Source: Nelumbo lutea (lineage: Eukaryota > Streptophyta > Magnoliopsida > Proteales > Nelumbonaceae). From it: 64,000 nucleotides of DNA. Location: assembly GCA_022828595.1 (NCBI GenBank), contig JAKGHH010000003.1, positions 54,549,759 through 54,613,758 of the forward strand, given 5' to 3'. Each line of letters starts with the position of its first letter. The first letter of the stretch is position 1. A program made the translations under genes and the position numbers. The notes under the pieces are model-generated. The model had not been told where the DNA came from, searched no databases, and worked only from the letters and a program-made list of their open reading frames with translations. Below, in pieces: positions 59,801 through 64,000 of the stretch.

Positions 59801-60030
59801 GTTATCATTTTTTATAATTGATAAAAAAGATGTTGCCATTTTTATAGGTTTCAACCACATGGTCGAAGTTATGGATTTTATTATTTTGTTATCTTGCTCT
59901 TACTAATTAGTTTGGTTACTACAATTATCAATCATCAATGGTGAAATCCTGTGCCTGCAGCCTAAAGCGATCTAGGAAGTTCCAAGCTGAGGACAGACTG
60001 TTCTCTTTGTCTTCGGTTACCTCACCAGCA
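21266..60030 (+). CDS. EAF6: EAF6/MEAF6-like NuA4 histone acetyltransferase subunit, four exons, 3' end outside the window
   Basis: Exons 21266-21278, 21393-21487, 50100-50200 and 59961-60030 join in frame (279 bases, 93 residues) with GT-AG splice sites. Residues about 12-36 form a Leu/Glu/Lys helix ([17 protein letters not shown]). Residues 37-69 hold YELETSYL and [15 protein letters not shown]. Residues 70-93 hold [20 protein letters not shown]. These blocks in this order define the EAF6/MEAF6 family, a coiled-coil accessory subunit of NuA4/Tip60-type acetyltransferase complexes in the nucleus. The usual family length in plants is about 150-165 residues; the basic and acidic C-terminal part is not found before 64000. 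Introns are 114, 28,612 and 9,760 bases, filled with mobile elements. No stop or shift is seen in the exons. The start is the first in-frame ATG with A at -3 (AAAATGG). Confidence 0.88.
21393..21487 (+). CDS. EAF6: EAF6 exon 2
   Basis: Acceptor TTTTTTTTGGCAG lies before 21393 and the donor GTGATT follows 21487. The exon encodes the Ser/Asn-rich linker and most of the first helix of the family. It ends between codons, matching exon 3, which starts on a full codon. Confidence 0.88.
23054..23700 (+). repeat. Two nested tandem duplications in LINE ORF1
   Basis: A 58-base unit occurs twice (23054-23111, 23112-23169), and a 277/278-base unit occurs twice (23146-23422, 23423-23700). The copies of the longer unit differ at only a few bases, so that duplication is comparatively recent. 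Confidence 0.85.
24040..24319. mobile_element. MITE-like element with GGGTCC termini, 280 bp
   Basis: The left end GGGTCCGTTTGGTTTGCAG matches the complement of the right end with a few changes. The interior is rich in GGAATCGG/CCGATTCC repeats that can pair. A clear TSD is not visible, so the superfamily is open. Confidence 0.6.
25237..25780. mobile_element. hAT-type MITE, 544 bp, copy 2
   Basis: Same termini and GC-rich GGGCCGGGC-type flanks as the element at 5265-5782. The 8-base TSD CTTATCAC is exact at 25229-25236 and 25781-25788. It is inserted in the 3' end of a LINE. Non-autonomous. Confidence 0.92.
26006..26269 (-). repeat. Copia-1 3' LTR
   Basis: Ends in CCTCAACA next to the polypurine tract. 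It is matched over its length by about 33496-33780, apart from a purine-rich insertion of roughly 19 bases in the right copy. The outer border is uncertain by tens of bases. Confidence 0.65.
26264..27250 (-). pseudogene. Copia-1 reverse transcriptase C-terminal part and RNase H
   Basis: A 328-residue frame. [10 protein letters not shown] near the start is the RT active site (both Asp present). [14 protein letters not shown], a [15 protein letters not shown] block and the RNase H residues follow in [26 protein letters not shown] and LLDVFTKG. It would copy element RNA in the cytoplasmic particle. The N-terminal RT (27250-27800) is broken by stops, so the frame starts internally. Confidence 0.9.
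28065..28430 (-). pseudogene. Copia-1 integrase C-terminal region
   Basis: Contains [31 protein letters not shown], cited in part: the FGC...FVH and KCVFLGY motifs are typical of the copia integrase C-terminus. The frame shifts near 28330 and is cut at 28431 by an inserted repeat element. Downstream frames to 27840 are decayed. Confidence 0.75.
28431..29049. mobile_element. Non-autonomous element with GCCTAGGCG termini, copy 1
   Basis: The ends carry repeated GCCTTGTCGCCTAGG in inverted arrangement, and the right end is TTGACAACTATG. It belongs to the same family as 57235-58144. The interior is AT-rich with a GGGGCTGAACCCC hairpin. The left terminus seems to lack the outermost dozen bases. 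It splits the copia-1 integrase frame. Confidence 0.7.
29050..29690 (-). pseudogene. Copia-1 GAG-pre-integrase and integrase N-terminal part
   Basis: The frame at 29686-29384 has LGHLSF, a C..GKHCKH zinc-type segment, then [31 protein letters not shown], cited only by its motif: the two integrase Asp positions sit in the HTNVWGP and FVDDHT blocks. Stops follow toward 29050. Confidence 0.8.
29742..30523 (-). pseudogene. Copia-1 Gag C-terminal part and protease
   Basis: Two overlapping frames. Gag shows [10 protein letters not shown] and VVSGKESKR. Protease shows [14 protein letters not shown], so the catalytic Asp is kept. The Gag knuckle is incomplete: only the first Cys pair CDYC is clear. 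A frame shift near 30040 separates the two frames. Confidence 0.8.
30784..31005 (-). pseudogene. Copia-1 Gag N-terminal segment
   Basis: A 73-residue frame with the [17 protein letters not shown] motif of plant copia Gag N-termini and [11 protein letters not shown]. The initiator ATG at 31005 fits the usual Gag start. It is separated from the rest of Gag by stops between 30784 and 30523. Confidence 0.8.
31498..33480 (+). mobile_element. 5'-truncated LINE, plus strand, beside the copia-1 right LTR
   Basis: Starts within RT at [12 protein letters not shown] and runs through the RT thumb, the zf-RVT region ([18 protein letters not shown], about 32505-32560) and RNase H to an A-rich tail at about 33470-33480. 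The frame is interrupted by a few stops (for example near 31853 and 32318). Related copies lie at 43505-49800 and 45068-46516. Confidence 0.85.
32614..33318 (+). pseudogene. LINE C-terminal RNase H domain, nearly intact
   Basis: A 234-residue frame. [12 protein letters not shown] and a linker precede RNase [43 protein letters not shown] and [11 protein letters not shown]. Asp, Glu, Asp and Asp of the active site are all in place. It is the best preserved LINE domain in the window. Plant L1-clade elements carry such a domain to remove RNA during reverse transcription. Confidence 0.9.
33496..33780 (-). repeat. Copia-1 5' LTR
   Basis: Matches the left LTR. Minus-strand TGTTGATG starts at 33780. 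It is separated from the primer site by the LINE at 31498-33480. Confidence 0.65.
33781..34285. other. Intron spacer, nothing recognised
   Basis: AT-rich, no TE motif or conserved frame noticed. Confidence 0.5.
34286..35745 (-). mobile_element. LINE fragment, minus strand
   Basis: The minus strand reads from the RT end ([18 protein letters not shown], then [16 protein letters not shown], 35599-35408) to a 136-residue frame (34833-34423) with the zf-RVT block [19 protein letters not shown]. Decayed sequence with LWXERDLRIF ends near 34290. Its motifs differ from the other LINEs here, so it is a separate subfamily. Confidence 0.8.
36240..36512 (-). repeat. Copia-2 3' LTR (273 bp)
   Basis: Borders fixed by TG...CA ends, the adjacent polypurine tract and the flanking AACTA. 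Confidence 0.93.
36520..37395 (-). pseudogene. Copia-2 RT C-terminal part and RNase H
   Basis: A 291-residue frame from [15 protein letters not shown] through RNase [39 protein letters not shown] and [10 protein letters not shown]. All four acidic active-site residues are present. The RT active-site block itself (YVDDIIIT) lies just upstream in another frame near 37450-37480 and is followed by a stop. Confidence 0.92.
37746..38198 (-). pseudogene. Copia-2 RT N-terminal part
   Basis: A 150-residue frame. [18 protein letters not shown] and [19 protein letters not shown] precede [20 protein letters not shown], the fingers region of copia RT, and [12 protein letters not shown], which holds the first catalytic region. 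It ends in stops at 37746. Confidence 0.9.
38255..38779 (-). pseudogene. Copia-2 integrase C-terminal region
   Basis: A 174-residue frame with [29 protein letters not shown] and [13 protein letters not shown], characteristic of copia integrase downstream of the catalytic core. It is separated from the core by a frame break at about 38780-38830. Confidence 0.88.
38831..39793 (-). pseudogene. Copia-2 protease, GAG-pre-integrase and integrase core
   Basis: A 320-residue frame. Protease active site [13 protein letters not shown]; pre-integrase [12 protein letters not shown] and C..C...KQC; integrase D (YYDVWGP), D ([12 protein letters not shown]) and E (FDNAKEYF). It breaks near the integrase C-terminus. 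Domain order protease-integrase before RT confirms Ty1/copia. Confidence 0.92.
39797..40462 (-). pseudogene. Copia-2 Gag central and C-terminal part
   Basis: A 221-residue frame. It has the UBN2-type capsid region ([20 protein letters not shown]), then a knuckle-like [14 protein letters not shown] with the usual CX2CX4HX4C spacing, then a basic Gln-rich tail. Its stop at 39797 lies just before the Pol frame. Confidence 0.88.
40527..40826 (-). pseudogene. Copia-2 Gag N-terminal segment
   Basis: A 99-residue frame beginning MANYDSTSS, with [19 protein letters not shown] as in plant copia Gag. The ATG at 40826 fits the expected start after a leader of about 575 bases from the primer site. Confidence 0.85.
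41414..41688 (-). repeat. Copia-2 5' LTR (275 bp)
   Basis: Starts directly beside the primer site at 41402-41413 and ends at the AACTA target repeat. A (GA)n run is one repeat longer than in the 3' LTR. Confidence 0.93.
41774..41827. repeat. T-run and (TTTTG)n microsatellite
   Basis: A run of about 16 T followed by five or more TTTTG units inside LINE-derived DNA. Confidence 0.9.
43751..44301 (-). pseudogene. Old LINE RNase H region
   Basis: Frames at 44301-43957 and 43972-43751 hold the pre-RNase H linker ([18 protein letters not shown]), a damaged first block, [20 protein letters not shown] with the active-site Glu, and a decayed end. One frame shift lies near 43965. Confidence 0.8.
45068..46516 (+). 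mobile_element. 5'-truncated LINE inserted antisense in the old LINE (1,449 bp)
   Basis: Starts at [17 protein letters not shown] and runs through zf-RVT (about 45560-45620) and RNase H (VIEGDS near 46190, [10 protein letters not shown] near 46340) to a 3' end at 46516. The 13-base TSD GAATACTTCTTAC is exact at 45055-45067 and 46517-46529, which fixes both borders. Same subfamily as the LINE at 31498-33480. Stops and small shifts are present. Confidence 0.93.
46544..46565. repeat. (TC)11 microsatellite
   Basis: Lies inside the old LINE coding region, where the minus strand encodes a Glu/Arg run (EREREREE-like). It probably expanded from a natural GA-rich codon stretch. Confidence 0.9.
46690..47597 (-). 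pseudogene. Old LINE reverse transcriptase
   Basis: The frame at 47597-47100 has [23 protein letters not shown] and [13 protein letters not shown], where His replaces the first Asp of motif A, then [13 protein letters not shown]. After a shift, the frame at 47131-46883 has [11 protein letters not shown], with both Asp of the F/Y-x-D-D motif. Then [13 protein letters not shown] and the thumb region reach 46690. Target-primed reverse transcription would need the lost motif A residue. Confidence 0.88.
48645..49073 (-). pseudogene. Old LINE endonuclease (APE-type) N-terminal half
   Basis: A 142-residue frame starting [14 protein letters not shown], with [10 protein letters not shown] containing the catalytic Glu region, SGGIVTV and TNVYGPN. 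The C-terminal half with the final His is decayed between 48645 and 48340. It would nick genomic DNA to start insertion. Confidence 0.88.
50100..50200 (+). CDS. EAF6: EAF6 exon 3
   Basis: Acceptor TTTTTCTAG before 50100 and donor GTATGT after 50200. It encodes [19 protein letters not shown] and LASSK, the most conserved part of the family. It ends after two bases of an Asn codon completed by exon 4. It is an island 29 kb from exon 2, surrounded by TE sequence. Confidence 0.93.
50540..50880 (-). pseudogene. LINE RNase H fragment
   Basis: Minus-strand [20 protein letters not shown] and [10 protein letters not shown] match the middle of the LINE RNase H domain. The remainder is full of stops. 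It ends abruptly at about 50880 against copia leader DNA. Confidence 0.7.
50881..51355 (-). mobile_element. Copia 5'-end fragment (leader, primer site, LTR), minus strand
   Basis: The minus-strand primer site TTATCAGAGCC at about 51157-51170 sits directly left of an LTR-like block beginning TGTTGATT at 51173 on the plus strand. About 280 bases of leader follow on the left. The LTR ends near 51355, where a FALDA of AT-rich repeat begins. No matching second LTR was found. Confidence 0.5.
51356..51690. repeat. AT-rich inverted-repeat element with CGGTTT-rich ends
   Basis: ACCGGTTTTCGGTTTCGG at the left and CCGAAAACCGAACCGAAA at the right are inverted. The centre is a TATAATATG-type tract about 150 bases long that can itself fold. 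A right terminus ...GCTAACCCCTA is typical of MITEs of this type; a matching left terminus and TSD are not seen. It cuts the copia-3 RT. Confidence 0.6.
51695..52290 (-). pseudogene. Copia-3 reverse transcriptase, active site altered
   Basis: Minus-strand [32 protein letters not shown], then [13 protein letters not shown], in which Asn replaces the first Asp of [20 protein letters not shown] continues after an in-frame stop near 51890. Frame shift near 52110. Not functional. Confidence 0.85.
52295..53323. mobile_element. Solo-LTR-like insertion, ~1.03 kb, in copia-3 Pol
   Basis: A 5-base repeat AGATT flanks it (52290-52294, 53324-53328). With the overlap the ends can be read as TGTTGGTG...TTACA, the usual LTR form. 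No coding content. It carries four related imperfect palindromes at 52642-52889. Removing it joins two parts of the copia linker between integrase and RT. Confidence 0.55.
53500..54170 (-). pseudogene. Copia-3 integrase C-terminal region
   Basis: The frame at 54053-53802 has [18 protein letters not shown] and LLLGYSRT. Upstream, HGSF and a catalytic-core end are cut by the inverted-LTR insertion at 54175. Downstream is a Pro/Ser-rich linker with stops. Confidence 0.8.
54175..54878 (+). mobile_element. Aberrant LTR insertion: LTR + primer site + leader + inverted LTR end
   Basis: A plus-strand LTR (54175 to about 54472, starting TGTTGAG) is followed by TGGTATCAGAGC at 54474-54485 and about 255 bases of leader. 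Then comes an inverted copy of the first ~135 bases of the same LTR (about 54744-54878, ending CTCAACA). Both outer ends are thus the same LTR terminus. Flanking GAAGT (54170-54174) and GAAAT (54879-54883) are a 5-base TSD with one change. Confidence 0.85.
54884..55690 (-). pseudogene. Copia-3 pre-integrase and integrase core, decayed
   Basis: Minus-strand [25 protein letters not shown] and [15 protein letters not shown] correspond to the pre-integrase and integrase Asp blocks. NAKEYF-type residues abut the inverted-LTR insertion. Several stops. Between about 55370 and 55680 the sequence is LTR-like and may be another small insertion. Confidence 0.7.
55696..55900. mobile_element. hAT-type MITE, 205 bp
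   Basis: Diverged TIRs (CAAAATTTCGATATG against the complement of CATATCGATACTTTG) and an exact 8-base TSD CCTAAAAG at 55688-55695 and 55901-55908. It contains a (TA)n run at about 55808-55829. It interrupts copia-3 between protease and pre-integrase. Confidence 0.85.
56110..56240 (-). pseudogene. Copia-3 protease active-site region
   Basis: Minus-strand [18 protein letters not shown], with the catalytic Asp retained. The rest of the domain (down to 55910) is readable but full of stops. Confidence 0.75.
56700..56875. repeat. Four tandem copies of a 44-bp unit in copia-3 Gag
   Basis: Units start at 56700, 56744, 56788 and 56832 (CATAATGAGTTCACTG...). The first three are almost identical; the fourth differs at several positions. 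44 is not a multiple of three, so the expansion also breaks the Gag frame. Confidence 0.95.
56840..57226 (-). pseudogene. Copia-3 Gag central part
   Basis: Minus-strand [20 protein letters not shown] and SLSEVF match the copia capsid region. A Gly/Arg-rich tail follows before the 44-base repeats. The upstream part continues across the inserted element at 57235. Confidence 0.75.
57235..58144. mobile_element. Non-autonomous hAT-like element, 910 bp, copy 2
   Basis: Ends CATAGTTTTCAAGG and the complement CATAGTTGTCAAG. TSD GTGCCTTG/TTGCCTTG (7 of 8) at 57227-57234 and 58145-58152. Subterminal GCCTAGGCG motifs pair between ends. The core has a 160-bp tandem repeat. Excising it with one TSD copy rejoins the copia-3 Gag reading frame. 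Relative of 28431-29049. Confidence 0.8.
57473..57815. repeat. 160-bp tandem repeat, about 2.1 copies
   Basis: Units start at about 57473, 57633 and 57792. Each starts with a GGGGCAGAGCCCC-like hairpin and contains a weaker half-unit with AGACACCAAT. Confidence 0.85.
58153..58429 (-). pseudogene. Copia-3 Gag N-terminal part
   Basis: A 101-residue frame overlapping this span. [27 protein letters not shown] and [20 protein letters not shown], cited in part by the motifs [11 protein letters not shown] and WVQENAQIM, are typical Gag N-terminal blocks. It is cut by the inserted element. Confidence 0.82.
58929..59209 (-). repeat. Probable copia-3 5' LTR
   Basis: Begins TGTGTTTTC directly beside the primer site and ends near TTTCA at 59209. 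The second LTR is missing, so the outer border is a guess. Confidence 0.5.
59961..60030 (+). CDS. EAF6: EAF6 exon 4
   Basis: Acceptor GTGCCTGCAG before 59961 and donor GTATGTATCC after 60030. The first base completes the split Asn codon. It encodes [20 protein letters not shown] and SPA, a block conserved from plants to animal MEAF6 (RKF...ERLFS.SSVTS). The next exon would start on a whole codon and was not found. Confidence 0.92.
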
Positions 60031-60470
60031 GTATGTATCCTCCTGCCTTTGGCTTATTTAGTTGTAACAACTGCTCCAGATTTTCTTATTTTTACCTATT
60101 GTTACTCAATATCTTTGTCAAGGATGGCATGATTTTGTTTGGTGTAAGATGATAAATGAACGTACATTGGGTTATTATAGTTTCTTGTGGAGCTTGTATG
60201 CTTGTGCATCATCTTACTCTCGATGTATTTGTAATATAAAATTACTTGACCTTTTAGGTATTGGTTCAGTTAATTCATTGAAGCTTTTATATAGAACTTG
60301 TTCTTCTTACCTATGTTATTCAATATCTTTCTAAAAGAAGATACCATTTTGTTTGGTGCAAGATAATGAATGCATTAGCTCTATGGTATTGTAGTGACCA
60401 CATTATATGGGGTATGTGAGGAATCATGTCCTTTCAACAGTCATTTGTTGAGTTCACAAAGTTTGAACTT
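60031..60470 (+). repeat. Start of EAF6 intron 4 with a diverged direct repeat
   Basis: ACCTAT.GTTA.TCAATATCTTT...GTTTGGTG.AAGAT occurs at about 60092-60160 and 60308-60372, roughly 216 bases apart. No TE ends were recognised. Confidence 0.5.
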
Positions 60471-60740
60471 TAAAGTGGGAAATGGAGTAAGGGTAAGATT
60501 TTGGGAAGAAGAATAGTGTGGAGCAGGAAAATTACGTGATCTTTGCCCAAGGTTGTACATGCTGAGTTCAAAATACAACCATAAGCAAATGCTTTTATGT
60601 TAGGAGCGACCAAGTTGTTTGGTGTTACTTTCAAGGGGTCTCCTTTAGATATAGGTAGTTAGATGGGATAAGGCTTGGATGATGATGAAAATTGAGGCAT
60701 AATATATCAATCAAAGGCTTCTTTGCCACCTAAGGAGTGA
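60471..60740 (+). pseudogene. LINE fragment, plus strand
   Basis: FKVGNGVRVRFWEEE and LRDLCPRLYMLSS match the post-RT region of LINEs. Short and with stops. Confidence 0.6.
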
Positions 60741-61253
60741 GGTGATCAAATTTCCCAGAATTGGCTTGGGTTAGAGTGCCGGAAGACATTGCTGCTAATG
60801 ATAGATGCTTCCTCTTCCAGCCTGCCAATCTCTGCTCAATCTTATTGGCTCTATTTCTACTTCTATGGACAGTGGAAGCATGGGAAAAACTAGTATTCCA
60901 GTCCCCTCATTTTGGCCATTGAACTCTAGATTTTTGAGCCCAATTGATTTCTTCTCTCTTGAGAAGCAAGTCCAATTTACATTCAAGATCCTTAATTTTA
61001 TTATCATCATAACTGCTGTTTGCTCCCATCTTTCTCTTTGAGCTCCCTAATCTGAAAATTAAATGTTGCTGAAAACCTGTCTATTCCAAACGATCATAGC
61101 ATTCCTAATTGCTTCAGCTTTCTTGCTAATTTGGGTTAAGCTTTCTTCTCCCTTCAATCTGCCCCAAGTATCTGAAAAATTAATGTTGTCCACATCACCT
61201 TTCCTAAGCTTGGGGCTTGTATTAATAAGAATGGGGAGATGTTGTGATCCATG

Positions 61254-62088
61254 GCCATTGTTTTAAAAAGCTTAAGCCTTGAGGTGTGAGACGTACAGAT
61301 TTTGCTTCAAGGCTTAAGCCTTTGTCAAAATGAGGCATAAGCCTCAAGGCCTCAAGGTGTGTAGTGTAGTTTGAGGCATAAAAGGGGTAAGCCTCAAGTA
61401 TCAATGATTATTTAGTGGTTTACTGCAAAAAATATATATGTATTTTATGCATTTTTAAAGTTCAGAATATATGGAAGAAGCACTCCAATAATTACGGACC
61501 AAATAAAAAGAGTAAAAATGAAAAACCAATAGGAAAAATCAAATTTTATTGGATAAATCAAGTGGGCTTTTTTCTTATTATTCTAAATCTAACACTCCAA
61601 ATTTGTTGTTTTTCTCATTTCTTTTCCTAATGGATTTATTGTCTTTTTATCATTTTTTTTTTTGCATAGAGAAAATCAATTAAGTTGTTTCCTTTCGTAT
61701 AAACTATCAGATGACCATAAATCTAATATCAATTATATGGATGAATCTTCATATGTTTCCTTTCATCTAAATTGGTCTTTGAAGAGTTTGAGAACTTTGC
61801 ATTTTGAAATATAAAGCATATGTTTATAATTGTTAGTTGATCAGTTATTATATTATTTAATGCTTAAAAGCTATTACTTATTGCTTGTAAACTTCTATTT
61901 CACAGATATTTGTACCTTCTATGATTCTAACTTGGTATGTTATATGTTACTTTTTATCATTTATAAGCTTTAATTAGTTTTTTCCTTTTTTTTTTTTTTT
62001 AGGCTTATGCCTTGCAATGCCTTGAGGATTTGCCTCTCCTTTTTGGGCCATTATGCCTCAACTATGCCTTTAGCCTTTAAAACCTTGA
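61254..62088. mobile_element. MITE-like element with AAGCCTTGAGGC-rich ends, ~835 bp
   Basis: TIR-like ends CCATTGTTTTAAAAAGC and the complement of GCCTTTAAAACCTTGA, followed by repeated GGCATAAGCCTCAAGG motifs at both ends. CCATG flanks both sides (61249-61253, 62089-62093). It splits the endonuclease domain just before its final conserved S-D/Q-H block. No coding content inside. Confidence 0.7.
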
Positions 62089-62437
62089 CCATGACTATTT
62101 ATGTGATAAGCAGTTGCTTCAGGAACACCATTTTCCACTCCTTGCTGCAAAGAACTCTAACCAGTCTTTCTTCTACATTTTCACAGCCAAATCTATCATT
62201 TGTCCAAGTGAAAGTGAACTGTCTGTATCCCAGATCATTAATTACTTCATTGTTTTGAATGATTTCTTTCCTAGTAATCTTCCTTCCTCTTTTTATCAAT
62301 TTGACTAAAAATAAGGTTCAAATCCCCTATACACTTACAGATTCGCATTTTTTTTTTGCCGTCAGCTGCTTCCACTTACTGAAAATAGCAGTTCTTTTCC
62401 TTCTGTCAGCCTCAGGTTCCCCATATATGAAGGTGCA

Positions 62438-63284
62438 ATTTTGTTTTTTTTTATCAGCAACAGGGAATTTTATTAATAATAGAAAATCAATACAGATTAT
62501 AGGTAGCCTTGGCTACCCCAAACATCTTAACAGAAAACAACAAAAAACATGAAGAAAATTTTCCTTTCAGCTTTACAAAGCCGCCCAGAGGTACCGATCT
62601 CTGTTAATCCCTTGCTTTGCTAGTTGATCTGCCAAACTGTTGGCTGACCTTGGGGTCCAATGGAACACTAGCTGTATATCCCCTGCATTTCTCCTCAGCT
62701 TTTTGACTTCATTTCTGAAGTACCAGGGAGTCTTTTCAGTCTGGTTCAACCAGCTTAGTATCACTTTTGAATCTCCTTCCACTATCAACTTTCTTACCCC
62801 TAGATCCCCAGCTTTTTGCAACCCATACAGCACTGCCATTAACTCTGCTGTTGTAGAGTCCCCTTCCCCAATAGGCCCTGAAAACAGACCTAAGATAGCC
62901 CCACTTCATTCCTTATAACTCCTATTCCAGAGGGACCTGGATTTCCAAAGCTACTGCCATCAAAGTTGAGTTTCAAGAAGCCATTCTCAGGTGGGTCCCA
63001 GGTTCTAGATACTTTCCTTTTTGAAGATGATGTAGCTGCAATTGTTCCCCACTCCCTTCTTATATCGTCAAAGGTGAAGTCTGTGGATAACTCAAATGAT
63101 TTTACCCAATGAATCACCTTCACCATAATACCTTCTATCAATGATTCTTTAATTCTCCTCTTCTCAAAGATTCTTCGATTCTTTTCCTCCCATAATGTCC
63201 ATATCACTGCTGCCCTCGTGCATCTCCATAATACTTTCCCCCTTTTTCTTGGCCATCTGAAAGTAGTAGAGTCAAACAATTTGT
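62438..63284 (-). mobile_element. 5'-truncated LINE inserted in the endonuclease of another LINE (847 bp)
   Basis: TSD CCATATATGAAGGTGCA / CCATATACGAAGGTGCA (16 of 17) at 62421-62437 and 63285-63301. The A-tail is the T-run at about 62443-62452. It carries WTLWEEKNRRIF, LNFDGSSFGNPGPSGIG, and the frame at 62839-62573 with LIVEGDSKVILSWL and SLADQLAKQG. RNase H Asp residues are kept in the visible blocks. Confidence 0.92.
62573..62839 (-). pseudogene. LINE RNase H C-terminal half
   Basis: An 88-residue frame. VEGDSK and ANSLADQLAKQG hold two active-site Asp. The first half of the domain lies in another frame ending at 62890, with a shift or short loss between them. Confidence 0.85.
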
Positions 63285-64000
63285 CCATATACGAAGGTGC
63301 ATTATTGAGAGCAGAATGTTTGATTCCAAAGTCCAAACTAAAGCCAGGCCCCCAGCCAGTCCTATTGGGTCTGTTCCCCACCAGCTCCAATCCTTCATAA
63401 GCTTGAACTTTTTTTCAAACTTCTGATAGCTTATTTCTTGTTTCAATTATAACAATGACATTGGGTTTGTTCTTTTGAATGGTCTCTCTTAGAGCTTGAA
63501 CTGTCAGGTGAGAGCCAATACCCTGACAGTTCCAATTCATTTGGGACTGTTGGACTGTGGGGCTTAGAAGTTACTTTATATGTGATTGTGCAAAGTTTAA
63601 CTAACTTCCCTAATCTCTTCCATAGTTCCATTAGATTTTTCCTTTTTTAAGTTATTCAAGCTGTACCTGAACACCATATTTTGTCAATTTCCAGGTTGAA
63701 GAACATTTATCTGGCAGAGACGGTGAGCCTATATTAGCAGACATATGAATAGCTGTTTTTTGGTCAAAGAATTTAAATATATTTTTGTGCCCTTTTTTGT
63801 GTTGGATAGATGGAAGATCTGATTTTGGCCATGGTCGGTCCAAGGGAGGCATATCAGCTAATGGACAGTGAGTTCTCTTTACCTTTTCCTTGTTTAAGGC
63901 TAAAGCTAGGATCTGGGGACTCAAAACCTGTATATAGCATCTCAAGGAATGGCAATTTCTAGTCCGGCCTGGTTTGATCCTGGCCAGGGACTTTAGGGCC

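Larger units (their letters stand above)
50201..59960 (+). other. EAF6: EAF6 intron 3, 9,760 bp
   Basis: Bounded by GTATGT and GTGCCTGCAG. It holds a LINE RNase H fragment, two copia remnants and several smaller insertions. About 59210-59960, before exon 4, shows no recognisable TE. Confidence 0.85.
60770..64000 (-). mobile_element. LINE, minus strand, from ORF1 end to the post-endonuclease linker, twice interrupted
   Basis: Right to left: decayed ORF1 end (about 64000-63640), endonuclease start MNWNCQGIG (63540) to about 63302, an inserted LINE (62438-63284), endonuclease continuation IYGEPEADRRKRTAIFSKWK and INDLGYRQFTFTWTND (62420-62099), a MITE (about 61254-62088), and a linker with FSDTWGRLKGEE (61250-60770). 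Frame shifts and stops throughout. Right end beyond the window. Confidence 0.82.

Noticed and set aside
59938..60132. Single open frame through exon 4 and beyond as a small gene
   Set aside because: Only 59961-60030 is conserved; upstream and downstream parts are intron with good splice signals at both edges.

Overview
This window is nuclear DNA of a flowering plant with a repeat-rich genome and very long introns. The evidence is GT-AG introns in a conserved plant gene, plant-type LINEs with a C-terminal RNase H, Ty1/copia and Tat/Athila-type Ty3/gypsy elements, hAT- and Mutator-type MITEs, and an endogenous caulimovirid. A woody dicot or magnoliid (grapevine-like) would fit, but the species cannot be read from the sequence.

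Host genes. (1) Positions 1-23, minus strand, are the likely first codons of a gene running off the left edge; a TATA box lies at 223-231. (2) Plus strand from 21266: an EAF6/MEAF6 homologue, a small subunit of NuA4-type histone acetyltransferase complexes. Four coding exons are visible (21266-21278, 21393-21487, 50100-50200, 59961-60030). They join in frame with GT-AG sites and encode 93 residues spread over 38.8 kb. Intron 2 is 28.6 kb, intron 3 is 9.8 kb and intron 4 runs off the window. Almost all mobile DNA right of 21.5 kb is therefore intronic in one small chromatin gene.

Layout. 24-3390: intergenic DNA with repeat fragments. 3394-13920: an endogenous pararetrovirus locus on the minus strand, with three copies of the promoter/leader/primer-site unit and broken movement, coat, protease and polyprotein C-terminal segments. 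A truncated gypsy element (6059-9668) splits it and a hAT MITE sits in one promoter copy. 14.2-15.9 kb: nothing recognisable. 15.9-19.5 kb: a decayed LINE split by a 1.2 kb foldback Mutator-like element. 19.9-20.5 kb: a second Mutator-like MITE. 20.86-21.02 kb: a palindromic MITE in the EAF6 upstream region. Intron 2: an internally deleted LINE with a hAT MITE, copia-1 with an LTR separated by a LINE, a LINE split by the complete copia-2 (TSD AACTA), and an old LINE split by an antisense LINE (13-bp TSD). Intron 3: LINE and copia fragments, then copia-3 carrying at least five later insertions, including an aberrant inverted-LTR element. Intron 4: a LINE endonuclease region split by another LINE (17-bp TSD) and by a MITE.

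No operons, CRISPR arrays, rRNA or tRNA genes were seen. Essentially every mobile-element ORF is broken. The most informative points are the hidden EAF6 gene with TE-filled introns, the three-promoter viral locus, the inverted-LTR insertion, and target-site duplications that allow several nested insertions to be ordered.
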